Positions 17,017 to 27,593 of a stretch of DNA of 64,000 bases are shown piece by piece. The notes beneath the pieces are model-generated. The model made no database searches and was not told where the DNA came from. It worked only from the letters and a program-made list of their open reading frames with translations. The first letter of the stretch is position 1, and each line of letters begins with the position of its first letter. The position numbers and the translations under genes are program-made. The stretch is from Acinetobacter kyonggiensis (GTDB lineage Bacteria; Pseudomonadota; Gammaproteobacteria; Pseudomonadales; Moraxellaceae): positions 124,001-188,000 of the forward strand of contig NZ_FNPK01000006.1 in assembly GCF_900107285.1 (NCBI RefSeq), given 5' to 3'.

Positions 17017-17652
17017 TTAAATATAATAACTGGTCTTGGTCATTAGCTTAGAAATTGCAGTCATGGTAATACGTACAGGCGCGGGTAAATCTACACCGCC
17101 AGCATTCAGCGCGGTATCTCGATGCTGTAATTCATCTGCATTCATTTGCACTAGAATTTTACGTGAACGATCATCTTGCGCAGGTAGCTGTTTAATATGG
17201 TCTTCTAAATGCAAACTCACTTGACGTTCAGTTTCAGCCACAAAACCTAAGCTGTATTTATCACCTGCAATGCCTGCAAGTGCGCCCATACCAAATGAAA
17301 GTCCATACCAAACAGGATTGAATAAGCTGGTATGGCTATCGAGTTCTTTTAAGCGGTCTTCACACCAAGCCAAATGATCTTGTTCTTCAACGGCAGCTTG
17401 TTCCATTTCATGGCGTACATTGGGCAATTTCGCAGTCAGTGCCTGACCATGATAAAGTGCTTGTGCGCATACTTCACCGCTATGATTGACGCGCATTAAG
17501 CCCGCAACATGACGTGCTTCACTCACTGCGAGTTTTGTTTCAACATCACTGCTTGGATTTTCACGATGAGCAGTGGTTGTTCCTGGAACGAGGCTGCGTA
17601 GCGCTTGGTCAAATGAATGAATAAATTTGTCGATACCAGTATATTGACGCAT
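17017..17652 (-). CDS. coq7: Coq7-type ubiquinone hydroxylase (2-polyprenyl-3-methyl-6-methoxy-benzoquinol hydroxylase)
   Basis: A diiron monooxygenase of ubiquinone biosynthesis, peripheral to the inner membrane. In its 211 residues the ferritin-like diiron ligands are clear: Glu60 (NHSGE), Glu90-x2-His93 (EEQDH), Glu142 (AETERQ), and Glu174-x2-His177 (DELQH). Length is typical for the short proteobacterial form. The start lies 4 bp after the stop of the LplT-like transporter, so the two form one transcript, ended by the hairpin at 16949-16980. Confidence 0.95.
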   Translation of the reverse strand: MRQYTGIDKFIHSFDQALRSLVPGTTTAHRENPSSDVETKLAVSEARHVAGLMRVNHSGEVCAQALYHGQALTAKLPNVRHEMEQAAVEEQDHLAWCEDRLKELDSHTSLFNPVWYGLSFGMGALAGIAGDKYSLGFVAETERQVSLHLEDHIKQLPAQDDRSRKILVQMNADELQHRDTALNAGGVDLPAPVRITMTAISKLMTKTSYYI

Positions 17653-17656
17653 AAAA

Positions 17657-18979
17657 TTAATCCTCTAAAGCATTTTGGTGATGTGCAGCAAGCATAGGCT
17701 TGAGTTTAAACAAAAGCCATGTTGTGAAAATGGCACTTAAAATAGCGGTAATACTAAAAAGTATTTTAATATCAATCTTGAATATACTTAAGATGATAAT
17801 GGAAAATACAGCAGAGGATACCATGAATACCGCATTTAAGATGTTATTTGCCGCCACCACTCGCGCACGATGTGAACGTGGAGAAAAGGCTTGCATCATG
17901 GCGTATAGCGGTACGATATAAAAACCACCACTAATTCCCAGTAATGTCACAGCAAGCATGACATGGTAATAACTTAAGCCTTGGGTAAAGATATCTTTTA
18001 AACCCCGCATTTCACCTGTACGTTCGGGAACAAAAGCCAAACTTGCCGCCAAATAAAAAGCAAAAACAGTTAGACCAGTTGCACCAAGAGGCACCATCTT
18101 CAAATTCACTTCTGAACCGCCAATTCTGCGACACAATAATGAACCAACACCAATGCCGACAGAGAAAAAGGTTAAAAGTAAACTGACAACATTTTCAGAG
18201 GCATGTAAATTTTGCTGTGTCAGTTGTGGAATTTGGGTTAGATACGTTGCACCATAAAACCAATACCAAGAATTGCCCAGTAAAATTAGAAAGACAATCG
18301 GCAAGCTTTTGGCATATTTCAAGGTTTGAAAACTGGTTCTAAAAAAATTCCAGTCGATTTTGAGATCAGGTGATGTGACATTTTGCTTTAATACAAAGCG
18401 ACTCGACAAATAACCCAAAATGGCAATGGTCACTACAGTTAAACTAATCCAAATTAGATTGCCTTGTGACATGGAAATCACTGCACCACCTAAGATCATC
18501 CCGATTAAAATTGCCATGGATGTACCCGATTGAAATAATGCATTTCCAGACATCAATTCATTCGGTTTTAAAATTTCAGGCAAAATGGCATATTTAATTG
18601 GCCCAAAGAAGGTAGAGTGCGTCCCCATTAAAAATAAAGCCAATAATAATAGCCATAAATGACCTAAAATAAAGCCAGCGGAACCAATCAACATGATCAC
18701 AATTTCAAGAATTTTAATACCGCGTACAAGTTGTGAACGTTCGTACTTATCTGCAATTTGTCCAGCTGTCGCAGAGAAAATAAAATAGGGTAAAATAAAC
18801 AATAAGGCTGCGAGATTATTGAGTGTACTGACATCCGCGCTTTGTTGATTAATCCAACCATAGGTAATGACCAATAACAGCGCTTGTTTATAGACATTGT
18901 CATTGAGTGCACCGAAAAATTGAGTAACAAACATCGGTAAAAATCGACGCGTGCCTAAAAGATGTTCATTTTTTTCCAT
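17657..18979 (-). CDS. LplT-like lysophospholipid transporter (MFS)
   Basis: A 440-residue inner-membrane protein with about 12 transmembrane segments. The N-terminus (FLPMFVTQFFGALNDNV, then DKYERSQLVRGIK between helices 2 and 3) and GPIKYAILPE match LplT and the transporter half of Aas fusions, which flip lysophospholipids inward for re-acylation. No acyltransferase domain is fused here, as in stand-alone LplT. It is first in a two-gene unit with coq7 and is divergent from tamA. Confidence 0.85.
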   Translation of the reverse strand: MEKNEHLLGTRRFLPMFVTQFFGALNDNVYKQALLLVITYGWINQQSADVSTLNNLAALLFILPYFIFSATAGQIADKYERSQLVRGIKILEIVIMLIGSAGFILGHLWLLLLALFLMGTHSTFFGPIKYAILPEILKPNELMSGNALFQSGTSMAILIGMILGGAVISMSQGNLIWISLTVVTIAILGYLSSRFVLKQNVTSPDLKIDWNFFRTSFQTLKYAKSLPIVFLILLGNSWYWFYGATYLTQIPQLTQQNLHASENVVSLLLTFFSVGIGVGSLLCRRIGGSEVNLKMVPLGATGLTVFAFYLAASLAFVPERTGEMRGLKDIFTQGLSYYHVMLAVTLLGISGGFYIVPLYAMMQAFSPRSHRARVVAANNILNAVFMVSSAVFSIIILSIFKIDIKILFSITAILSAIFTTWLLFKLKPMLAAHHQNALED

Positions 18980-19156
18980 GGTTTCTGGACTTCATTAAGT
19001 TTTATTAAGAAATGTGAGCATTTGGTAAAACGCGATAAAAATCATGTATGATGTTTTTAACCTATACTTTAGTGAAAATTCCAATAGATTTGAGCTTGTT
19101 AGCAGGCTTTCATTGGGCATTTTCATTATAAATATTATACGAGTTTAGAGTTTTTT

Positions 19157-21889
19157 ATGCTTTCAAAACTGGATTTTAAACAGTCGACTCTTACACGAAG
19201 TGTCCATTCCATCATACAGTGGAATGATCAACATACACGACTCTGTTTAAGTCTCTTTTTAAGCTTACTTGCGCAGCAAAGCTTTGCACAAGTAACACAG
19301 CCAAATGCAATAAGCACTCAAGCAGAATTTCAACAACAACTCAAGAGTGAAGCTGTTAAACAAGGTCTGAATAGTACCGAAGAAATAGAAAAAATTGAAA
19401 ATTTTCAAGCAAAAAAGTCTGAGCCTGATAGCTTACAAATGCTGCAACAACAAGAGCAAGCCGTACAGCCTTTGGATGAATTTAAACCGATTGAATTTGA
19501 AGCGCTAGAAGAGCTACCGATAGAACCTGTTAATCAAACGATGGCAGATGAAATTTTTCGTGTAGCAGAGAGTGCTAAAAATGAAGCACAAAAGTATCGC
19601 GCAGGGCAAGTTTCTGAGGTCGTGGTTTCTGATGCAACTCAACAAGAGTTAGTTGAAATTAATCATGCTCCTGTGAATGTTGATCAATTAATAACAAGTA
19701 TTCAAGCAGACAGCCAAATTGTTGTTGAAGCCAATGAATCTGGAACAACGTTACCTGAATTAGCCGCAACTGATACTGATGAAACAGAAGAGTCCAATTT
19801 TTTCAAGCGCTGGTTCTATAAAATACGACCATCAAGTCAATTAAGTGCGACAAAAGTGCAGCGTATTAGTGCGGATATTGTTATTAGCTCGACAGAAAAT
19901 AATAGTGATGTTTCAAATCAAGCCTATACTCAAGCTGTAGAGAATTTAAAAGCCAATATGAAGGGTAAGCTTTCCAGTTTTACCCAAGAATCATTTAGTG
20001 ATTTTCCTTCAGCATTGCCACAGCTTCGAACATTGTCCAATCAAGCAGCACAGGCTGTTGGCTTTTATAATGCGACATTTAAATTTGAAAAACTCAGTGA
20101 AAATCGTGTTCGAGTTAGAGTAACGCCGAATGCACCCGTGCAAATTAAACAACAGAATGTGGAATTTAGTGGCGCGGGTGAAAATCAATCACAGTTCCAA
20201 GTCATTCGTGTTTTACCCGATCAAGAAGTGGGTGATGTTTTTAACCATGGTTTATATGAACAGACCAAAACACGTATTACAGATGCAGCAAGCAATAACG
20301 GTTTCTTTGATAGTTATTGGCGATTACACGATGTAAAAATTGCTCAACCGCAAGATACTGCAGAGATCAATTTACGTTATGAAACGGGTGAGCGCTATAA
20401 ATTAGGCGCGGTTGAATTTCGTATGAGTGATCCATCGAAACCCTTTCCAATTGATTTAGATGTCTTGCAAAGTATGGTGTCTTGGCAAGATGGTGCAGAT
20501 TATGCTTTTTGGCGTGTCAATGGTTTGGCAAATAATTTAACCAACTCACGTTATTTTAATTACACCTTGGTCGATGCAGTACGACCTGATCCAATCGAAA
20601 AACCGTTAGAATTAGCACCTGATATTCAAGCTTTGGTCGATCAGCAAAAAATATCAGAAAGTGATGCCAGTATTCAGGATAAAAAGAAGGTTGCTTCGTC
20701 CCAAGAAGTTACTCAGTCTGTGGTGAATGAACGTGACTTTGCAGGCACGACCGATGCTCAAAACGAACAGAATTTACGTCAATTACGTGTAGAACAAGAA
20801 AACAAAGAAACTGAAGAAGATCGCTTAAAAGCCCAAGCACGTGAAGAAAAGAAAGTTCCTGTCATTGTGACATTGAATGCTGATCGTCTAAATAGTGCCG
20901 AAATGGGTGCGGGTTATGGCTCAGATACAGGGGTGCGTTTGCGTGGTCAGTATCGCCGATCTATTGTGAATCGCCGTGGTCATTCATTTGATGCCAACTT
21001 GGAATTATCCCAAATTCGTCAGTCTCTGGATGGTCGTTATAATATTCCATATAACCATCCTTTAGATGACTATATTAGTTTAGTCGGTGGGTATGAACGT
21101 GAAGAGCGTGAAGGTGTTGCACAAGGCATGGGCTTGATGATTGAGTCTGCCGTTGCGGGTGTGGATCGGGTGATTAAAAACCCACGTGGAAGTTGGCAAC
21201 AAGCCTTTGGTCTGCGTTATCGTTTAGACCGTATTACTCAAAATGGTTTGGTTGATTTTGATAAAATTCCAGAAGCATTTTTGGTGAATAAAAATGAACA
21301 ACAACAATCATTATTGTTTGGTTATGAAGTGTCACGTACCACCAGTGATAAACGGGTTAATCCAAGTAAAGGCTTTAAGCAAACCTATAAAGCAGAAATT
21401 GGCAGTGAAACGTTACTGTCCGATGCTGATATGGCCATTGTAAATGCGGGTTGGCGTTTTATCTATTCATTGGGTGAAAATGATAACCATCAGTTTGTAG
21501 GGCGCGGTGATTTAGGTTATATCTTTGCACAAGACTTTAGTAAAGTTCCTTACAATTTGCGTTATTTTGCGGGTGGTGATCAAAGTATTCGTGGTTTTGA
21601 TTATAAAAGTTTAGCCGCTGAGCAAGATGGATTTAAAATTGGTGGACAAGCTTTAGCTGTCGGATCTTTGGAATATAACTATCAATTCAAAGAAGGTTGG
21701 CGCGCAGCTATATTTAGTGATGTGGGAAATGCCTATGATCAAGATTTTAGTACGCCAACAGCATATAGTGTTGGTTTAGGGGTTCGTTGGGCATCGTCAA
21801 TTGGCCCAATTCGTATTGATGTGGCTTCAGGTATTTCCGATGATAGTCACCCAATACGTATCCATTTCTTTATTGGTCCACAACTATAG
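19157..21889 (+). CDS. tamA: TamA, Omp85-family outer-membrane assembly protein
   Basis: The outer-membrane half of the TAM complex, which works with TamB in outer-membrane protein or lipid transport. The 910 residues begin with a signal peptide ending LLAQQSFA. An unusually long acidic, Gln/Glu-rich region (about residues 45-230) comes before POTRA-like domains. The C-terminal 16-stranded barrel contains DQSIRGFDYKS, the counterpart of the VRGF/Y lid-lock motif, and the protein ends in FFIGPQL. E. coli TamA is about 577 residues, so the N-terminal extension is large. tamB starts 22 bp downstream. Confidence 0.92.
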   Translation: MLSKLDFKQSTLTRSVHSIIQWNDQHTRLCLSLFLSLLAQQSFAQVTQPNAISTQAEFQQQLKSEAVKQGLNSTEEIEKIENFQAKKSEPDSLQMLQQQEQAVQPLDEFKPIEFEALEELPIEPVNQTMADEIFRVAESAKNEAQKYRAGQVSEVVVSDATQQELVEINHAPVNVDQLITSIQADSQIVVEANESGTTLPELAATDTDETEESNFFKRWFYKIRPSSQLSATKVQRISADIVISSTENNSDVSNQAYTQAVENLKANMKGKLSSFTQESFSDFPSALPQLRTLSNQAAQAVGFYNATFKFEKLSENRVRVRVTPNAPVQIKQQNVEFSGAGENQSQFQVIRVLPDQEVGDVFNHGLYEQTKTRITDAASNNGFFDSYWRLHDVKIAQPQDTAEINLRYETGERYKLGAVEFRMSDPSKPFPIDLDVLQSMVSWQDGADYAFWRVNGLANNLTNSRYFNYTLVDAVRPDPIEKPLELAPDIQALVDQQKISESDASIQDKKKVASSQEVTQSVVNERDFAGTTDAQNEQNLRQLRVEQENKETEEDRLKAQAREEKKVPVIVTLNADRLNSAEMGAGYGSDTGVRLRGQYRRSIVNRRGHSFDANLELSQIRQSLDGRYNIPYNHPLDDYISLVGGYEREEREGVAQGMGLMIESAVAGVDRVIKNPRGSWQQAFGLRYRLDRITQNGLVDFDKIPEAFLVNKNEQQQSLLFGYEVSRTTSDKRVNPSKGFKQTYKAEIGSETLLSDADMAIVNAGWRFIYSLGENDNHQFVGRGDLGYIFAQDFSKVPYNLRYFAGGDQSIRGFDYKSLAAEQDGFKIGGQALAVGSLEYNYQFKEGWRAAIFSDVGNAYDQDFSTPTAYSVGLGVRWASSIGPIRIDVASGISDDSHPIRIHFFIGPQL

Positions 21890-21911
21890 ATTTTAGGTTT
21901 TAGAGAGCATT

Positions 21912-24900
21912 ATGGCTGAAGTAGAACAGCAACCAGAAATAGAATTACCTCGACCTAAAAAACGTCGTATTCTGAGAAGTGTGCTATTCACATTGCTCAT
22001 AGTGTTGGTTTTGCTTGTTGCTTCCTTCGCTGTCATGTTCACGACCGATAAAGGCAGTAAATTTTTACTTGATCGTGTTTTACAAAGCCAAAAAATTATT
22101 CATTATGAATATGAGGGCGGTAATCTTTTACACGGTATTATTCTCAAAAATATCTTAGTCACATTAAAACCTGTTGACGTTAAAATTGATCGTGCCGATG
22201 TGAGCTTAGGTTGGCGCGCGATTTTAAAAAAAGAAATTCATCTAAATCGTGCCGATGTGCGTAATCTACAAATTATCACCAAAAATCCACCGAGTGATGA
22301 ACCCTTTAAATTTAGTGAAATCCGTTTACCTTTTGTTTTGCGCTTAGATACTGCTGATGTTGATCATCTACTGATTAAAATGTCATCTGCCAGCGTGAAA
22401 TTTAATGATATTCATTTAAATAATGCACTTTGGTCAGGTACAGAACTTAAGTTTGAAAATTCCCGTATGGATATGGGATATTTGGCAGTTAAAAATGCAA
22501 CAGGAGAGATGAAGTTTGAAGGAAAATATCCTTTAAATGCTGTTGCTGATTTGAATATTCCGTCATTGAATAAGACGCTCAATATTCATGATATTAGCGT
22601 TGTCGCTAAGGGGACTTTAGATACCATACAGGCGGGTGTTGCGACAAATACGCCTGATTTATTAACAGGCTGGGCGGTGGTGCATCCTGTACGTAAACAT
22701 GTTCCCATGTTTGGTGAGTTGCAGTTTAAAAAATATCATTGGCCGTTAATGACTGAGCAAAAGCTGTTTAGTAAAGATGGAGTAGCTAAATTTAATGGCG
22801 ATATTCAGCGTTTAAATTTAGATATTGTAACGGACTTAAGTGGTAAAAATATTCCACAAGGTCAATACAATGCATCTATGCATACCGATTTAGTGCATCA
22901 ATTGGATATTACGCATTTAAACGGTCAATTGATGAAAGGTGCTGCGAATGTTGCTGGAGTAGTCAGCTGGAAAGACCATGTCACTTGGGATATGACAGGT
23001 CGTCTGGACAAGATTAATCCAAAGGACAAACTGATTCCGCTGCTGATTCAAGATTTTCTACCGCCAAGTCTGGATGCAAAAATCGCGTCTAAAGGTCGTT
23101 TAGAAAAAGGTATGCATTTAACTGCCTTGGTTGATTTTGATCGTTATGAAACATGGAATTTAAAACTGGATCAAGCTGAGCAAAAAGGCAAAAAGCCAAA
23201 TCCAATGCTCTTGGATGTTGCTTGGAAAAATATTGATCGCGCCGTACCTTATGTTGGTTGGTTAAGCAGTAAATCAGGCGATGTTAAATTGGCTTTGAAT
23301 GATGGCAAACAAGATATTCAAATAACAACGTCGATTGCTAAACATGATAAAGGTGTATTGCCTGAAGGTTCATATAAAGCACAGTTAAACCTTAAAAATA
23401 ATAATTTAAATGTCCCCAGTTTTAGTTATGTCGCAGGTAAAGGCAGTTTAAATGGAAGTGCAAAAGTAGAGTTGCCTTCGGACAAGCGTCAATTGAAGTG
23501 GAATGCCATTTTAAATGCAAAAGATTTTAACCCACAAATAGTGGTGGATGCTGCACCTGTAAACTTAATTAATGGACAAATCAAAGCCAATGGTTTTGCC
23601 AAGCCAAATCAACAGATTATTCAGTTAAATTCAATTAATTTAACCGGTCGTTTAGCACAGCAAAATAAGAGTGAAACGGTTCGTTTAACTGGACGTAGTA
23701 CCGCCGCGATTTTATTTCATGATCAAAAATCAGGGGAGGCTTTTAAAAGCTTTGCTGTGAATTATGATGGTGCACTCAATGCCAGTCATATTCCAGTCAG
23801 TCAGGGTGTGCTGAAATTAAAAGTTTCTGGCACTCCAGAGTTGATTAAAATTGCTGAATTACAGCATTCAGGTGTTGCAGGGAAAATTTTTGCCAGTGGT
23901 TTGGTCAATCTTAAAAATGGCATTGGTTGGAATGTAAATGCATCCTTGGTGCGTTTTAAACCACATTATTTTGTGTCATCTGTGCGCGGTGAATTATCTG
24001 GTAATGTCAAAACGCAAGGTGTTTGGTCAGACACATTAAAGCGGATTAATATCGAAAAATTAAATTTAGCAGGTATGATTAATAATAAACCTGTTCGCGG
24101 CACAGGAAATTTGGCGGTTGTGTTAAATTCCAACCAGAAGGGTTTCTTGCCGCAACAATTTGAAGCGAATAATTTGTATTTGGCTTATGCAAAAAATCAA
24201 ATTCAAGCGACAGGTAATGCACAAAATTTAAGAGTAAAAGTCAATGCGCCAGCTTTGTATGAACTGTATAGCGGACTTCGTGGTCGTGCATATGGTTATT
24301 TAAATGTGCAATCACAACCAAAATTACAAGCCAGTGCCAATTTCGCTGTAGATAATTTTGGTTTTAATAATTTAGTCAGTATTAAAAAATTACGCATACA
24401 AGGTCAATTACCGACTTCAGAACTCACCCCTACGTTACTGACTGCAAGAATGGAAAGTTTACGTAGTGGTTCACGTGAAATTCAACAAGGTGAAATTTCA
24501 CTTGCAGGTACACGCAAAGCGCATATATTAAAAGTTCAAGCAGAAAATAGAATTTCTAAATTTTATGTGCAATTGGCTGGTGGTTTTAATGCGCAAAATG
24601 ATTGGCTGGGACAAGTTCAAAAAGGTGATTTTGACTCGTTCCGTGCACGGTTAGTGCAGCGTCAAAATGCTTCAGTGGTTTACAACTCATCGAAAGCAGA
24701 ATTGTTTGTCGGTGCGCATTGTTGGTCAAGCCAGCAAAGCCAGTTGTGTTTCGATCAACCGATTCGTGTTGATAAAACCAAAGGTAATGTGTCTTTTATT
24801 ACCCAAAATGTCGATTTAAATGATTTTGCTGCATTTATGCCAGAAGGTTTGGCCATTACAGGCAAAGTGAATGGTTATGCAAAAGCAGCATGGACTCAAG

Positions 24901-26426
24901 GTGCTAAACCAAAAATTGATGCAAGATTGGTGACACGAAATGGCGTTATTGGCTTGGCAGCAGAAGACCCGCAAGATATTGGTTCTACACTAAGTTATAA
25001 CGAAATTGCTTTAATTGCGAAAAGTGTATCAGATGGTTTGCAGCTTCGTTTAGATGTTAAAACACCTGAAATTGGGACAGGTTATGCCAATGTTATTATC
25101 GACCCTTATAAAGACAGCAAACCAATGCGCGGTGAAGTTGCCTTCGATCAAGTACAACTCAAAGTTTTTAAACCCTTTATTCAAGATATCCGCTCACTTG
25201 CTGGAGTTTTATCTTTTGCAGGAAAAATTTCAGGCACCTTAACTCAGCCGTTATTCAATGGTGAAATGCGCCTTAAAGATGGTGCAATCAGCATGATTTC
25301 ATTGCCTGTGAACCTAAGTAATATTCAAGTGTATTCTTCGATTCGAGAAGATCATGCCAGTATTAATGGAGCATTTAATAGCGGTCGAGGTGTCGGCTTG
25401 TTAACAGGGAATGTGGATTGGAAAAATGATCCACGTATTCAATTGCACTTAAAAGGTCAGAACTTACTTCTTCGTCAAGCACCATTGATCACGGCAGTTG
25501 TTACACCTGATTTAACGTTAGATGTCTTACCATTGAGTAAAAAATTAACCTTAAATGGTAAGGTTGAAGTTCCGCGTGCCTTAATTTCAATGCCTGAAGC
25601 TTCAGCTCCTGTAGTCAATGTTTCATCAGATGTACGTATTGTTCATGAAGGACAAGACCAGCTTGCGATATTGAAGTCGGCTCGACCATGGGATATTCGT
25701 GCAGATCTTATGGTTAATTTAGGTAATCAAGTCATTTTCCAAGGTTTTGATAGCCGGATTCCATTAATTGGACGTTTGTATTTATCGCAACGTGGATTTG
25801 AAACTGCGATGCGTGCTAATGGGGCCATTGGTGTAAGCCAGCGGGTGAAAATTGAGGCGTATGGACAAAGCTTAGATTTGAACCGAGCGATTGCACGTTT
25901 CAATGGACCTTTGTACAACCCAACTTTAGATATTGATGCCAATAAGAGTGTGCAAGGCAGTACAGTTGGTGTTCGTGTTACAGGAACTGCAACAAGTCCG
26001 AATATTCAGGTCTATAACGATGCGGGTTTATCTGAGCAAGAAGCTTTAAATGCTTTAATTACGGGGCGTATTAATGAAGGCACCAGCGGTATTAGTCAAA
26101 CAGAGGGTTTTAAATCCGATGTAAATAATACGATTGCTGCTGCTGGGATTAGTATGGGGTTGGGGGGGACGCGTGCCTTAACCAATCAAATTGGTCGTAC
26201 TTTTGGCTTGAGTGGTTTAGCACTTGATGCACAGGGAACAGGCGATGATACACAGGTTAGTGTGACGGGTTATCTTACGCCAGATCTCTTTATCCGCTAC
26301 GGTGTAGGTGTATTTACCCCAGTCAATAAATTGACCTTACGTTATCAAATGAATAAACGTTTATATTTAGAGGCGAGTCAATCTGTGGAACGTGCAATTG
26401 ACGTTTTCTATAACTGGCGCTTTTAG
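21912..26426 (+). CDS. tamB: TamB, inner-membrane-anchored AsmA-like transport protein
   Basis: A 1504-residue partner of TamA. A single N-terminal membrane helix (about residues 20-42, RSVLFTLLIVLVLLVASF) is followed by a long repetitive beta-rich body, as in AsmA-like proteins that form a hydrophobic groove across the periplasm. The last 350 residues form the TamB/DUF490 domain, which contacts TamA, and the chain ends in an aromatic residue (FYNWRF), like an outer-membrane targeting signal. A weak GAGAG ribosome-binding sequence lies just before the ATG. Length is above the E. coli protein (about 1259). Confidence 0.95.
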   Translation: MAEVEQQPEIELPRPKKRRILRSVLFTLLIVLVLLVASFAVMFTTDKGSKFLLDRVLQSQKIIHYEYEGGNLLHGIILKNILVTLKPVDVKIDRADVSLGWRAILKKEIHLNRADVRNLQIITKNPPSDEPFKFSEIRLPFVLRLDTADVDHLLIKMSSASVKFNDIHLNNALWSGTELKFENSRMDMGYLAVKNATGEMKFEGKYPLNAVADLNIPSLNKTLNIHDISVVAKGTLDTIQAGVATNTPDLLTGWAVVHPVRKHVPMFGELQFKKYHWPLMTEQKLFSKDGVAKFNGDIQRLNLDIVTDLSGKNIPQGQYNASMHTDLVHQLDITHLNGQLMKGAANVAGVVSWKDHVTWDMTGRLDKINPKDKLIPLLIQDFLPPSLDAKIASKGRLEKGMHLTALVDFDRYETWNLKLDQAEQKGKKPNPMLLDVAWKNIDRAVPYVGWLSSKSGDVKLALNDGKQDIQITTSIAKHDKGVLPEGSYKAQLNLKNNNLNVPSFSYVAGKGSLNGSAKVELPSDKRQLKWNAILNAKDFNPQIVVDAAPVNLINGQIKANGFAKPNQQIIQLNSINLTGRLAQQNKSETVRLTGRSTAAILFHDQKSGEAFKSFAVNYDGALNASHIPVSQGVLKLKVSGTPELIKIAELQHSGVAGKIFASGLVNLKNGIGWNVNASLVRFKPHYFVSSVRGELSGNVKTQGVWSDTLKRINIEKLNLAGMINNKPVRGTGNLAVVLNSNQKGFLPQQFEANNLYLAYAKNQIQATGNAQNLRVKVNAPALYELYSGLRGRAYGYLNVQSQPKLQASANFAVDNFGFNNLVSIKKLRIQGQLPTSELTPTLLTARMESLRSGSREIQQGEISLAGTRKAHILKVQAENRISKFYVQLAGGFNAQNDWLGQVQKGDFDSFRARLVQRQNASVVYNSSKAELFVGAHCWSSQQSQLCFDQPIRVDKTKGNVSFITQNVDLNDFAAFMPEGLAITGKVNGYAKAAWTQGAKPKIDARLVTRNGVIGLAAEDPQDIGSTLSYNEIALIAKSVSDGLQLRLDVKTPEIGTGYANVIIDPYKDSKPMRGEVAFDQVQLKVFKPFIQDIRSLAGVLSFAGKISGTLTQPLFNGEMRLKDGAISMISLPVNLSNIQVYSSIREDHASINGAFNSGRGVGLLTGNVDWKNDPRIQLHLKGQNLLLRQAPLITAVVTPDLTLDVLPLSKKLTLNGKVEVPRALISMPEASAPVVNVSSDVRIVHEGQDQLAILKSARPWDIRADLMVNLGNQVIFQGFDSRIPLIGRLYLSQRGFETAMRANGAIGVSQRVKIEAYGQSLDLNRAIARFNGPLYNPTLDIDANKSVQGSTVGVRVTGTATSPNIQVYNDAGLSEQEALNALITGRINEGTSGISQTEGFKSDVNNTIAAAGISMGLGGTRALTNQIGRTFGLSGLALDAQGTGDDTQVSVTGYLTPDLFIRYGVGVFTPVNKLTLRYQMNKRLYLEASQSVERAIDVFYNWRF

Positions 26427-26601
26427 TCATACAAAAATATAAATATAGTTAATATGTTGTTTTAAAATACATTTTAACTGTATTTATCTGTGTTGAATTT
26501 GGAGGTATGGACTGTTGAGTGATTTCAAGCCTAGAACTCACTATTCGCTATAGTCGTAAAATAATTCTGTCTGGAAAAAATTCATGTGCTTAGGTCATAA
26601 A

Positions 26602-27495
26602 TCAGTATTTATCTCTAAGCAAACTGTTAATAATACTTGAAAAATTAATCGCAGGTTGACAATCAAAGTCAGTCTTAAAAGCAATTCCAAGACCAATGGT
26701 TGAGGTTTGATTGTTTAAATATTTATATTTAATACCTTCAATTTTTAACTGTTTAGTCGATTCAGGAACCAATGAAATTCCTAAATTAGCGGCAACAAGA
26801 GACAAGATGGAGATAATCTGCGGAGCCTGTTGACCTATCTTAGGAGTAAACCCGTGCTGTTGGCAGGCATTAATGATTGCTGAATATAGTCCAGCACTTA
26901 TATTTTGCGGGGAAACAATAAAACTCTCATTCTTAAATTGATCTAAATCAATGCTATCTTCATTATTTGGATAATCAATGGGTAAAGCAGCAATTAATTT
27001 TTCATTAATGAAATTCTTAATTGTGATTGTTTTAGGATAGTTCTCTGGTGGTCTTATGATTGCTATATCTAATTCATTGTTTAATATGCTTTCAATTAAA
27101 ATCAGTGAGTTAGCTTCTTTAAGGATCAGCTTAACATCTGGGTAAGTATGCTGAAAAGTCTGAATCGCAGTGGGAATTAAAGGATTTAAAATAGATGTAC
27201 CTGTAAACCCAAGACGCAATTCTCCAGTTTCACCATTGGCAGTATTTCTTGTTAACCTCACAGCATTTTTAAGTTGATTTTGGATAGGGGATACTGCTTT
27301 TAGGAATGTTTGCCCAGCAGGAGTAAGCGTAGCCCCTTGAGAATAGCGATGAAATAACTCTACACCTATTTCTTCTTCTAACTTTTTAATTTGCATACTT
27401 AAAGGAGGTTGGCTAATACCTAATCGTAAAGCAGCTTTCGAAAAATTTTGCTCTTCCGCGACAGCTATAAAATATTGAATATGACGTATGTCCAT
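26602..27495 (-). CDS. LysR-family regulator
   Basis: A typical LTTR. The start at 27495 (MDIRHIQYFIAVAEE) is preferred over an ATG at 27537, because the family N-terminus begins here and the longer form would add 14 atypical residues. The winged HTH reads NFSKAALRLGISQPPLSMQI. The remaining 200 residues form the periplasmic-binding-like effector domain (GELRLGFTGTS). The pattern resembles the CatM/BenM/CbbR branch. It is divergent from the YnfM-like exporter, so it likely controls that gene. Confidence 0.9.
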   Translation of the reverse strand: MDIRHIQYFIAVAEEQNFSKAALRLGISQPPLSMQIKKLEEEIGVELFHRYSQGATLTPAGQTFLKAVSPIQNQLKNAVRLTRNTANGETGELRLGFTGTSILNPLIPTAIQTFQHTYPDVKLILKEANSLILIESILNNELDIAIIRPPENYPKTITIKNFINEKLIAALPIDYPNNEDSIDLDQFKNESFIVSPQNISAGLYSAIINACQQHGFTPKIGQQAPQIISILSLVAANLGISLVPESTKQLKIEGIKYKYLNNQTSTIGLGIAFKTDFDCQPAINFSSIINSLLRDKY

Positions 27496-27593
27496 ATGTT
27501 TTATATATACCACTATTGATTGATATATATTATACATATAGTCGAGCAGTATTTAAAATTAGGCATTCCTACAAAGAAGTTTTAAATACTGTC

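Noticed and set aside
27516..27593. N-terminal extension of the YnfM-like exporter
   Set aside because: It would run into the start region of the divergent LysR gene and adds residues absent from related exporters.
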